Shown one piece after another: positions 1-6,070 of a stretch of 8,390 bases of DNA. Origin of the DNA: Clostridiales bacterium (GTDB lineage Bacteria > Bacillota > Clostridia > Christensenellales > CAG-917). The number at the start of each line of letters is the position of its first letter. The stretch's first letter is position 1. The notes below the pieces were generated by a model, which saw nothing but the letters and a program-made list of their open reading frames with translations, made no database searches and was not told the DNA's origin. The translations under genes were made by a program, and so were the position numbers. The stretch is taken from contig JAAZIO010000131.1 of NCBI GenBank assembly GCA_012800805.1, positions 1-8,390 of the forward strand, in the 5' to 3' direction.

Positions 1-216
1 ATTATTTTAACCGAAGGAAGACCCGTCCCAAGCAGCGTGATTATAACAGCCGCGGAGATACTTTCAGCCGACGGCGGAGGGGACGAGATAGACTATACCG
101 AAAGGAAAAACGTAAAACGCATCAAAAACGGACATCCGGGGCAAGTGACTTACACTAACTACAAAACAGTTTCCGTAAAACCCAATCCCCACCCCGAGAT
201 TGAAAAGAAACAATAA
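1..216 (+). CDS. rqcH: RqcH / FbpA (NFACT family), C-terminal fragment
   Basis: Frame 1 is open from the window edge to a TAA at 214-216, giving 71 residues; the start and most of the gene lie to the left. The fragment matches the end of the NFACT-R domain (DUF814) of RqcH/FbpA proteins. Seen directly: PVPSSVIITAAEILSAD, then DYTERKNVKRIKNGHPGQVTYTN (split here as DYTERKNVKRIK and GHPGQVTYTN), then a KTVSVKPNP tail. These correspond to the family's 'DYT.RK.V.K..G..PG.V.YTN.KT..V.P' ending. In the known family, RqcH binds stalled 50S subunits carrying peptidyl-tRNA and directs addition of C-terminal alanine tails in ribosome-associated quality control. It is convergent with rluD and probably belongs to a separate unit. 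It is truncated only by the window boundary. Confidence 0.85.
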   Translation: MILTEGRPVPSSVIITAAEILSADGGGDEIDYTERKNVKRIKNGHPGQVTYTNYKTVSVKPNPHPEIEKKQ

Positions 217-468
217 ACTTTTTTAAGCCTGCATTTTAAATTCCTCTGCCGTTTATTCGTTTATCATAGCGTTTATGGCTGAAAGTCATTTTCAAAAATA
301 AAGTTCAGAAATTCAAATAAGCCATATGAGTAGTTTAAAACGCTCACATATAAGCTAAAAGATTTAATTTTTATATTAAGTTTTTAAGATAAGAGGAAAA
401 TGATTTTTAATATTTTCTTAAGCTAAGTCTAATTTTTCTTTAAAGATTAAAAACTAAACCGTATTTAA

Positions 469-519
469 AAAGATAAAAATTTAAAATAAAGCTTTAAAGA
501 TAAAAATTCAAAATAAAGC
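469..519. repeat. Two-copy short tandem repeat, 24-nt unit
   Basis: The unit AAAGATAAAAATT(T/C)AAAATAAAGC (24 nt) occurs at 469-492 and 496-519 with one mismatch (t481 or t482 region versus c509) and a 3-base spacer, giving a period of 27. A separate 12-mer, AAAACTAAACCG, flanks the pair at 450-461 and 533-544. The very low complexity of the region means that slippage or chance could explain part of this, but a 23/24 match is more than background. Confidence 0.6.
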
Positions 520-550
520 CATTTATAATTCTAAAACTAAACCGCATCGA

Positions 551-582
551 ATAAAACTTTTGAAAGCTAAAGAGCTTTTAAG
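551..582 (-). terminator. Weak candidate terminator for the leftward operon
   Basis: AAAGCT at 563-568 and AGCTTT at 573-578 form a 6-bp stem with a 4-base loop. It can be extended to about 10 bp with G-U and A-U pairs (559-562 with 579-582). Read leftward, the stem is followed by AAAAGTTTTATT, a broken T-rich tail. It lies about 115 bases past the rluD stop. The AT-rich stem and imperfect tail keep confidence low. Confidence 0.3.
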
Positions 583-697
583 AACACTCTATTGCAGAAT
601 TTTTTTAAAAGCATTTTAAACAAATTGGGTAAAATTAAAATAATTTGCGATTAAATGAAACGGCATAATAAAACTTAATTGAAAGCTTAAATTATTA

Positions 698-1609
698 TTA
701 TTTTATCCGTTTCCTCAGTTTTTCCAAAACGGCGATAAAATAATCGGGCAAAGGGGCTTCAAACGACATTTCCTCGCCTGTCTTTGGATGGGTCAGTATG
801 AGCTTGTGGGCATGCAAAAGCTGGCCTTCTTTATGAAGTTCATCGCCGCCGCCATAAACCGTGTCGCCCGCTATAGGATGGTTAATGCTTTTCATGTGAA
901 CCCTTATCTGGTGCGTGCGGCCGGTTTTAAGCTCAAACTTCATTAGCGTATAGTTGCCAAAACGCTCGATAACGCTGTATAGCGTCTGCGCGCTCTTTCC
1001 CTTTTCGGTAATGGCCATTTTCTTTCGGTCTTTTTCGCTTCGCCCGATAGGCTTATCGATAAGACCCTCGTCCTCTTTGACATTGCCGACAACAATGCCA
1101 AGATATATTCTTCTTGCCGTTTTCTTTTCTATCTGCTTTGCAATAGCCTTGTGCGCTTCATCGTTTTTAGCCACAATCAAAAGCCCCGAGGTATCCTTAT
1201 CGAGCCTGTGGACAATGCCGGGGCGATATACTCCGTTTATTCCGCTCAAATCTTTTATTGAATGAAGAATGGCGTTAACAAGCGTTCCGCCATCCTCGTG
1301 GCCTGCCGCAGGATGAACAACCATGCCCTGTTTTTTGTTTATTATCGCAAAGCACTCATCCTGATAAATTATATCAAGCGGAATGTCTTCCGCTTTTACA
1401 TCCAAAGACTTTGGCGGGGGCAGCTCAAATTGCACTTCATCGCCAAGTTTAAGGGTGCATCCCGCCTTTTTTTTCAACGCGCCCGAAACGTAGGCTCCTC
1501 TCTCTTCCAATACATTTTTTATAAGAGAGCGTGACACATTCAACTTTTGAGCCAAAAACGCATCAAGCCTTGCGCCGTCAAAATTTTCGTCGACTGTATA
1601 AAAATCCAT
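698..1609 (-). CDS. rluD: RluD-family 23S rRNA pseudouridine synthase
   Basis: A 303-residue protein of the RluA/RluD family, which converts uridines to pseudouridine in large-subunit rRNA. An N-terminal S4 RNA-binding domain spans about residues 11-60 (DGARLDAFLA, then VSRSLIKNVLEERGAYVSG). The synthase domain follows from about 75, with the catalytic motif GIVHRLDKDTSGLL at 131-144 (catalytic Asp137) and the conserved LKTGRTHQIRVH at 227-238. I chose the ATG at 1609 because MDFYTVDENFDGARLD matches the usual family beginning; an upstream in-frame ATG at 1672 would add 21 hydrophobic residues and run into lspA. No clear Shine-Dalgarno site precedes 1609, so translation may depend on coupling to lspA, whose stop is 22 bases upstream. 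It is equivalent to ylyB of Bacillus subtilis, which also follows lspA. Exact target positions cannot be read from the sequence. Confidence 0.93.
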   Translation of the reverse strand: MDFYTVDENFDGARLDAFLAQKLNVSRSLIKNVLEERGAYVSGALKKKAGCTLKLGDEVQFELPPPKSLDVKAEDIPLDIIYQDECFAIINKKQGMVVHPAAGHEDGGTLVNAILHSIKDLSGINGVYRPGIVHRLDKDTSGLLIVAKNDEAHKAIAKQIEKKTARRIYLGIVVGNVKEDEGLIDKPIGRSEKDRKKMAITEKGKSAQTLYSVIERFGNYTLMKFELKTGRTHQIRVHMKSINHPIAGDTVYGGGDELHKEGQLLHAHKLILTHPKTGEEMSFEAPLPDYFIAVLEKLRKRIK

Positions 1610-1631
1610 GGCTAAATTAAAAAAATAAAAA

Positions 1632-2333
1632 CTATTTGGTTCTATCGATAAAAATACCCGTATGGGAAACACTCTTTAAGCGTTTTTCCGCCTCTTCGTC
1701 GCTTATGACCCTGCCTTTGATTTCATCAATGTCGATATCGCTGAAAAGCTTTGCTTCAGCCCTTGCTTTTTCGTCAATAATTGCTTTTGCTTCCTCGTCC
1801 GAAACCGCTCTGCCTCTTATGTTTTCAACGGTTTCCTCAAGCTTTGCCGTGTTCTCGTTTCGGATTTCCTTAATCAAATCAAATATCAGGCAAATTATCA
1901 GCCAAAAAGCTCCTATCGTTATGCACATGTCGGCGATATTGAATATCGGGAAATCAATAAAACTTAAATAAATAAAGTCCCTGACATAGCCGAAAGCCAC
2001 TCTGTCGATAAGATTGCCAAGGCCGCCGGTAAAAATAAAAATCAAGGGCAGACGCAGCTCGCGATTTTCTTTTCTTTTGATAACCAAAAAAGCAAGAATC
2101 GCAACCAGCGCTATGGCGACGATAACGGTAAGCGCGGTAGTGGAATTTTTGAGCATTCCAAAACTTGCGCCCGTATTTTGAGAATATTGAAGTTCCAAAA
2201 CATTAGGTATCAAAACATGGTTTCTTAAAGGTCTGCTCTTTAAGAAAGCGGTTATATATGTCTTTGAAACCAAGTCAAGAGTTAAAAAGACGCCAAAAAT
2301 TGCAACTTCTATAAGATAATACCACCAGATCAT
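1632..2333 (-). CDS. lspA: Lipoprotein signal peptidase II with C-terminal extension
   Basis: A 233-residue membrane aspartyl protease that removes signal peptides from lipid-modified prolipoproteins. Four hydrophobic segments lie at about 5-23, 65-86, 96-113 and 133-156. Family motifs are present: LDLVSK (19-24), QNTGASFG (52-59), GGLGNLIDR (103-111, catalytic Asp110) and FNIADM (131-136, catalytic Asp135). The ATG at 2333 has an AGAGG Shine-Dalgarno 7 bases upstream, and the sepF stop is 15 bases upstream. LspA proteins are usually about 150-170 residues. Here residues from about 160 to 233 form a highly charged, probably cytosolic and helical tail with a repeated motif, GRAVSDEEAK (174-183) and GRVISDEEAE (207-216), spaced 33 residues apart. 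The peptidase call is firm; the tail's role is unknown. Confidence 0.95.
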   Translation of the reverse strand: MIWWYYLIEVAIFGVFLTLDLVSKTYITAFLKSRPLRNHVLIPNVLELQYSQNTGASFGMLKNSTTALTVIVAIALVAILAFLVIKRKENRELRLPLIFIFTGGLGNLIDRVAFGYVRDFIYLSFIDFPIFNIADMCITIGAFWLIICLIFDLIKEIRNENTAKLEETVENIRGRAVSDEEAKAIIDEKARAEAKLFSDIDIDEIKGRVISDEEAEKRLKSVSHTGIFIDRTK

Positions 2334-2348
2334 TAATAAGCCTCTTTT

Positions 2349-2768
2349 TCAGCCTCTCCTCAACTGGGGCGGCACGGTAATGGTCACGCCCTCGGGAGCG
2401 AACAGGAAAATATTTTTGGTAATTCTTTCAATGCTACCGTTCAAGGCATAAATGGCGCCGCTCATAAAGTCCATGACTCGGCACACAATTGCCTGATCTA
2501 ATCCCGTAAAATCTACGATAACCTGTTCTCTGCGTTTTAAAAAGTCAATCAATGCCCTTACATCATCGTAGGTCGAGGGAGAATAAATTATGACATTGGA
2601 TAAATCGCCGCCGTATTGCGACTTCGGGAAAAATCCGCCCGCCGGAACCGTCCTTCTGGGAACGGGCGGGGGCTCGGGCTGATACTGACGGGGCGGTTCG
2701 CCGTAGCGAGGCTCCCCGTAATATTCGCCGCCGTTTATTTTATTTCTGCCAAACCTTCCTTCAAACAT
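2349..2768 (-). CDS. sepF: Cell division protein SepF
   Basis: A 139-residue SepF (DUF552), which polymerises, binds the FtsZ C-terminus and tethers the Z-ring to the membrane. The C-terminal core at about 57-131 is clear: SNVIIYSPSTYDDV, then EQVIVDFTGLD, VMDFMSGAIYALNG (98-111) and RITKNIFLFAPEGV. The N-terminal 55 residues are a linker rich in Pro, Gly, Tyr and Arg with a YGEP repeat (17-20 and 22-25). The start is taken as ATG 2768, because GGAG at 2781-2778 lies 9 bases upstream; extending upstream would require a TTG codon that overlaps that GGAG. With this start the gene overlaps the yggS stop by 8 bases (ATGTTTGA), a layout typical of translational coupling. The usual N-terminal amphipathic membrane-targeting helix is not obvious. 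Confidence 0.92.
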   Translation of the reverse strand: MFEGRFGRNKINGGEYYGEPRYGEPPRQYQPEPPPVPRRTVPAGGFFPKSQYGGDLSNVIIYSPSTYDDVRALIDFLKRREQVIVDFTGLDQAIVCRVMDFMSGAIYALNGSIERITKNIFLFAPEGVTITVPPQLRRG

Positions 2769-3420
2769 ACTTTCTTTCTCCAAAGAGGCATCTTCCTACC
2801 CTAATCATATTGGAACCGCACTCCAGAGCGGGTATGTAGTCGTTGCTCATGCCCATAGAAAGATACCTTGCATCGGGCAGGCGCTCCTTGAGCTTTAAAA
2901 ACAGCTCCCGCATCTCTTTAAAACGCGATTTAAGTTTTTCCCCGCTTTCATACTGGGGCGCGACCGTCATAAGGCCTTCGACTTTGACATGTGAGCAATT
3001 TAAAGCAAGCTCCACAAATTCAAAGAGCGAGCTTGGGACGATGCCGCCCTTGGTAGGTTCGTCAGCGATGTTAACTTCAATCAGACAAGGTATAACGATT
3101 CCCCTCTTTTCCGCCTGTCTTTCAAGCTCTAAAAGCAAGGATTCCCTGTCAAGGGATTGAATGAGCTCCACCTTGTCTATGATATATTTTACTTTATTGG
3201 ACTGCAACTGGCCGATAAACTGCCAGCGCGGCCCGGCGAAATAGTTTTGGGTTAGCTCGTCAGCGCGGTTTTGTCCCATTACGATATCGGGAGCGATTTG
3301 CCAAAGCTCTCTTATCGTTTCCATTGTCTGGGTTTTGACCGCGGCGACGATTGTAACTTTTTCGCCGGTCGTATTTGCAATTACACGCCTTAGCTCTTCT
3401 ATTTTATCCTTAAGTCCCAT
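2761..3420 (-). CDS. yggS: YggS/YlmE family PLP-binding protein
   Basis: A 219-residue PLP-binding protein (PLPBP/COG0325 family), a TIM-barrel protein that carries pyridoxal 5'-phosphate and helps vitamin B6 and amino-acid homeostasis without a defined catalytic reaction. Seen: the PLP-lysine region VAAVKTQTMETI (Lys29), MGQNRADEL, WQFIGQLQSNKVKYI, LIEVNIADEPTKGG, EGLMTVAP, and the C-terminal phosphate-binding part LSMGMSNDYIPALECG followed by MIRVGRCLFGER. Length is near the family norm. The ATG overlaps the upstream GH36 stop as TAATG, and no good independent Shine-Dalgarno is visible, which suggests reinitiation. The gene sits directly before sepF, as ylmE does in Bacillus subtilis. Confidence 0.94.
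   Translation of the reverse strand: MGLKDKIEELRRVIANTTGEKVTIVAAVKTQTMETIRELWQIAPDIVMGQNRADELTQNYFAGPRWQFIGQLQSNKVKYIIDKVELIQSLDRESLLLELERQAEKRGIVIPCLIEVNIADEPTKGGIVPSSLFEFVELALNCSHVKVEGLMTVAPQYESGEKLKSRFKEMRELFLKLKERLPDARYLSMGMSNDYIPALECGSNMIRVGRCLFGERKYV
2778..2781 (-). promoter_or_regulatory. Ribosome binding site that fixes the sepF start
   Basis: Read leftward, GGAG sits 9 bases before ATG 2768 and lies inside the end of yggS. Using the alternative upstream TTG at 2783 would place this GGAG inside the coding sequence, so the site supports the shorter 139-residue SepF. Confidence 0.7.
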
Positions 3421-5087
3421 TAATTAATCGAAAATTGTCCGGTGCAGGTGTTATATACGAGAGTAAAGTCCTTTCCGCCTTTTTCAAATTCGATTTTGAT
3501 ATGCTTGGCGTCGACATATTCGCACATCTTGACTTTTCCGTCAAACGGCTTGTAGGAGTCAATCAAAACCTGACGTTTGTTATCGTCATAAGCTCCGATG
3601 TTATCCGAAACAAACAGAACATTGCCGAACATATTGTTTATTTTGGCAAGCAAGAGTTTCTGCTCCCAGTTGTATTTCGCGGGGCGCATACCGTCGTCGC
3701 GGAGGAAGAATACATCGGGGTCGTTTATCCAGGCGCGATGGTTGAGGTGGCGACGGAATATGGAGTTGTTCATTGCGTTCTTTGTGGATATAATCTCTTG
3801 GTTTGTGCACTTTGTATAGAATTTATCTTTGAAAGATAGCTCGACGTCGCAGCTTATTCTGCACGCGTCAACAACGCCCATAGCGGGAGCAATCGGCACG
3901 CCGCAGCCGAGTATCAGCTTGTCGCCGCAGCATTCACGCAGGAAGTCCATAGCCTCATACATGAGCTGTCCACGGGTCTTGTTGTTGCGCGGAATTATGC
4001 AGGCGGAGTAGAGGAAGTCAAGCTTGACCATGTCAAAGCCGTATTCGTCAAAGACTTTTCTAAAGCACTTGCCTATATATTCCCTTACCTCGGGTATTTC
4101 GTGGTCCAATACCCAGAAACCTCCCCAAGCAAGGCCGCCGATAATCTTTTTGCCTTTTTCGTTTTTAAGGAACCAATCGGGATGCTCCTTTACGATGTTG
4201 GCCTTAAAGTCCGCCGAGAACGGAGCCATCCAAAGACCAGCGAGAAGTCCGTTTTCGTGAACTCTGTCTACAATGGGTTTTAAGCCGTTCGGGAATTTCT
4301 TTTCATCCAAAGTGAGCCAGTCGCCTACATGCTTTGCGTAGCCGTCGTCTATTTGGAAGATGTTAACTCCCTTGTCTTTTACGGTCAAAAGCCCGTCAAG
4401 GTCACGGTTAATTATCTTTTCGTCTATGCTCTGGAAGTAGTTATACCAGGATGTGTAGCCGGCAAGGTGGTCAATTCTGGGCTTTTTGATACCCATTGCG
4501 GCAAAATAAGCGTCGAATACTTCGTCATATCCGCCTTTGAATGTTCTAAAGTCAATAAGGAGATATTCGCCCTCTACGCTAAGACCCTCAACATCTTTTT
4601 CAATTGAAATCTCATTGCGCCTGGTATCAAAATATATTACAGTGTAGCCCATTCTGTCGGAGAGAGAGCCAAGCAGCAAAAGCTCATAGCCCTTTCTTAT
4701 ATAACCGTAGGTTATTGCGTGAAAGAAACCTTTTCCTCCGTAGCGGGCGAAATCATAGTCACCGCTGGGCGCGGCATACTCTCTCACGATACCGTATTTG
4801 GATACGCTTCTAAGCCCGTATTGCTTGTCTTTTTTGGTGTATTCACGGCTTTTTGTCCAGGATTGATAGCCGTTCACATAAATCTTTTCGTCGTCTGAAA
4901 AGTTGTAGTTATATTTGAAAGCCACTTTTTTAAGCAGCACTTTTTGATTTGTCTTAATTGAAAGTTTCAGCGCGCTTTCGCCAACTTCGTGCGCAATCAG
5001 AGAAAAAACGTCGTTTTCTTTGTCGGCCGAATATGTAATTCCGTTAAGTTCGTATTCGACATGAAGTCTGTAATCGCTTAAAATCAT
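3420..5087 (-). CDS. GH36-type alpha-galactosidase
   Basis: A 555-residue clan GH-D glycoside hydrolase that most resembles the compact alpha-galactosidases of GH36 (Thermotoga GalA-like, about 550 residues). These retaining enzymes release alpha-linked galactose from oligosaccharides such as melibiose and raffinose. An N-terminal beta domain covers about 1-195 (NGYQSWTKS at 72-80). The (beta/alpha)8 barrel follows: YTSWYNYF (211-218), FQIDDGY (244-250), GLWMAPF (284-290), MVKLDFLY (353-360, nucleophile Asp357), CRISCDVE (409-416, probable acid/base Asp414) and WINDPDVFFLRDD (453-465). A small C-terminal beta domain completes it. There is no signal peptide, so it is probably cytosolic and acts on imported sugars. 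ATG 5087 is chosen because AGGAG lies 7 bases upstream; a farther ATG at 5129 lacks this. It is first in the operon, and its stop overlaps the yggS start (TAATG). Exact substrate is inferred from family only. Confidence 0.88.
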   Translation of the reverse strand: MILSDYRLHVEYELNGITYSADKENDVFSLIAHEVGESALKLSIKTNQKVLLKKVAFKYNYNFSDDEKIYVNGYQSWTKSREYTKKDKQYGLRSVSKYGIVREYAAPSGDYDFARYGGKGFFHAITYGYIRKGYELLLLGSLSDRMGYTVIYFDTRRNEISIEKDVEGLSVEGEYLLIDFRTFKGGYDEVFDAYFAAMGIKKPRIDHLAGYTSWYNYFQSIDEKIINRDLDGLLTVKDKGVNIFQIDDGYAKHVGDWLTLDEKKFPNGLKPIVDRVHENGLLAGLWMAPFSADFKANIVKEHPDWFLKNEKGKKIIGGLAWGGFWVLDHEIPEVREYIGKCFRKVFDEYGFDMVKLDFLYSACIIPRNNKTRGQLMYEAMDFLRECCGDKLILGCGVPIAPAMGVVDACRISCDVELSFKDKFYTKCTNQEIISTKNAMNNSIFRRHLNHRAWINDPDVFFLRDDGMRPAKYNWEQKLLLAKINNMFGNVLFVSDNIGAYDDNKRQVLIDSYKPFDGKVKMCEYVDAKHIKIEFEKGGKDFTLVYNTCTGQFSIN

Positions 5088-5094
5088 AACAACT

Positions 5095-5099
5095 CTCCT
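5095..5099 (-). promoter_or_regulatory. Ribosome binding site of the GH36 gene
   Basis: Read leftward, AGGAG is followed by a 7-base spacer and ATG 5087. It decides between this start and the in-frame ATG at 5129, which would add a 14-residue extension (MVNKHFQYIFRRVV) without a comparable site. Confidence 0.8.
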
Positions 5100-5140
5100 A
5101 AAAATATATTGAAAATGTTTATTTACCAAAATCTTAATTT

Positions 5141-5169
5141 ATTATAAAGTAATATTTAGCAAATTGCAA
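5141..5169 (-). promoter_or_regulatory. SigmaA-type promoter of the GH36-yggS-sepF-lspA-rluD operon
   Basis: On the leftward strand, TTGCAA (5169-5164, 4/6 to TTGACA) is followed by a 17-base spacer and a perfect TATAAT (5146-5141). Transcription should begin near 5134, giving a leader of about 47 bases before ATG 5087. It lies just past the terminator at 5231-5265, so the operon appears to be separate from the pdaB/ssb unit. No operator such as a cre site is convincing here. Confidence 0.75.
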
Positions 5170-5230
5170 TAGTCTTTTAAAAAGTGGAATACGGATTTGT
5201 TCAACAATTAACGCTGTTTGCAAATAATCG

Positions 5231-5265
5231 GCAAAAAAGAATAGGAGCGGAAAAATCCGCACCTA
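5231..5265 (-). terminator. Rho-independent terminator of the pdaB/ssb-like unit
   Basis: GCGGA (5247-5251) pairs with TCCGC (5256-5260) around an AAAA loop. After one A-A mismatch the outer bases TAGG (5242-5245) pair with CCTA (5262-5265), giving 9 bp in all. Read leftward, the stem is followed at once by TTCTTTTTTG (5241-5232), a good T tract. It lies about 155 bases after the stop of the SSB-like gene and before the GH36 promoter. Confidence 0.75.
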
Positions 5266-5279
5266 CTCCCCCCATAGTC

Positions 5280-5314
5280 ACTTTTCCCTATCGAAACCTG
5301 AGGTTTCGAAAAGT
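5280..5314. other. Perfect 8-bp hairpin with bulged extension
   Basis: TCGAAACC (5291-5298) and GGTTTCGA (5302-5309) are perfect inverted repeats around a TGA loop. The stem can continue with ACTTT (5280-5284) pairing AAAGT (5310-5314) if the six bases 5285-5290 bulge out, for 13 bp in total. There is no T tract after it in either direction, so it is not a simple terminator. It could be a structured 3'-UTR element, a protein-binding site or a repeat unit. Confidence 0.6.
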
Positions 5315-5330
5315 AAAGTTCAATATTTTT

Positions 5331-5418
5331 AATATTTCGGCGTGTGTGAAATATTAGCAATTTTTTCAAGACATTTCCGAAATCTAGACAAAAAGTTATT
5401 AAGTCGATATATTTCGAC
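5331..5418. other. Two further inverted repeats after the SSB-like gene
   Basis: AATATTTC (5331-5338) pairs perfectly with GAAATATT (5348-5355) around a 9-base loop. GTCGA (5403-5407) pairs with TCGAC (5414-5418) around a 6-base loop, directly next to the SSB-like stop codon. With the hairpins at 5280-5314 and 5242-5265 they form a run of four inverted repeats in the transcribed 3' region of the pdaB/ssb unit. Confidence 0.5.
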
Positions 5419-5419
5419 A

Positions 5420-6058
5420 TTATTCATCCGCGCGCTCCTCGTCGACGCTTATCTGACTGACCGATACTTCGTAAGCCGTGCGCTTTTCGTAAGTGCCGTC
5501 GCTTAAAAGTTTATTGTAGTCTCTGCTTTGGATTCTTCCCGAAATAATCATCCTGTCGCCAACATTAAAGCTTGAGGCGTATCTGGCGTTTCTTCCCCAG
5601 GCTATGCAAGGTATGTAGTCGGACTTGTTATAAGCGCGGTTGACAGCTATCAATAAGTCGCAAATCTCGCGCTTAAAGGGAGTTGTTCTATATATGGGCG
5701 GCTTGCAGACATAGCCGATAAGCTCAATGGTATTGGGGTTTTTCGACGGGTCGACTTCAACAATGTCTCTAACAAACACTCTAAGTATCAGCCTGCTTTT
5801 TCCGTCTTCGTTTTTGTTGTAGCTTCTGAACTGTCCTTCAATGGCAATCTCATCGCCCACTTCGGCCTTATTTGCGCTTAGCAGTCTTTCAGAAATAGTG
5901 AGTGGCACAAGGTCGCTGGTATCGGATAACCTTTTTACCCTAAGAACCGTTTCGTAAAAGCCTTCGCCCATCACCTCGTGTGAAAAAACAGGTTTTTCGG
6001 CAATGACTCCTGAAAGATAAACCCTGTTGTTCAACATTTGTTCATTCAATGTGTTCAT
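5420..6058 (-). CDS. Single-stranded DNA-binding protein, tandem OB folds
   Basis: A 212-residue SSB-like protein with an internal duplication. The first OB fold covers about 10-101 (NNRVYLSGVIAEKPVFS, VGDEIAIEGQFRSYNK, LILRVFVRDI). The second covers about 109-205 (NTIELIGYVCKPPIY, DYIPCIAWGRNARYASSF, NVGDRMIISGRIQSRDY, TAYEVSVSQI) and carries the clearest SSB signature. Both halves share the order strand, V/I-GD-x-I/M-x-I-x-G, then R/Q-S-R/Y. Such proteins bind single-stranded DNA in the cytoplasm. The acidic end, SVDEERADE, is not the usual DDDIPF-like partner-binding tip, and the gene is not beside rpsF/rpsR, so I infer a paralogue, not the main replication SSB. ATG 6058 has GGAGG 5 bases upstream and lies 12 bases after the pdaB stop, indicating one operon. 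Confidence 0.82.
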   Translation of the reverse strand: MNTLNEQMLNNRVYLSGVIAEKPVFSHEVMGEGFYETVLRVKRLSDTSDLVPLTISERLLSANKAEVGDEIAIEGQFRSYNKNEDGKSRLILRVFVRDIVEVDPSKNPNTIELIGYVCKPPIYRTTPFKREICDLLIAVNRAYNKSDYIPCIAWGRNARYASSFNVGDRMIISGRIQSRDYNKLLSDGTYEKRTAYEVSVSQISVDEERADE

Positions 6059-6070
6059 AAAGTGCCTCCG

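Larger units (their letters stand above)
217..697. other. AT-rich convergent intergenic region, no gene seen
   Basis: These 481 bases separate rqcH (rightward) from the end of the rluD operon (leftward). The sequence is dominated by A/T runs. Only tiny start-to-stop frames are present, for example about 10 codons near 326, and none has a convincing ribosome site. It contains a 24-base tandem repeat (469-519), a repeated 12-mer (450-461 and 533-544) and one plausible weak leftward terminator hairpin (about 559-582). I see no promoter or RNA gene that I would defend. Confidence 0.7.

Noticed and set aside
1610..1672. Extended RluD start at ATG 1672
   Set aside because: It would add 21 hydrophobic residues not seen in the family and overlap lspA by about 40 bases; the ATG at 1609 fits the usual N-terminus.
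2761..3420. YggS has GQN and IGQ where many homologues have GEN and IGH
   Set aside because: These positions vary among characterised family members, and the PLP lysine and phosphate-binding region are intact, so no loss of function is implied.
5088..5129. Extended GH36 start at ATG 5129
   Set aside because: No comparable ribosome site there, and it lies close to the predicted transcript start near 5134, whereas AGGAG sits at an ideal distance from ATG 5087.
5208..5420. A 70-codon leftward frame starting at ATG 5420, overlapping the SSB-like stop as TAATG
   Set aside because: It reads straight through the four inverted repeats and past the terminator T tract (5241-5232), so its end would not be transcribed efficiently. 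The product has no recognisable motif and its composition follows the hairpins.
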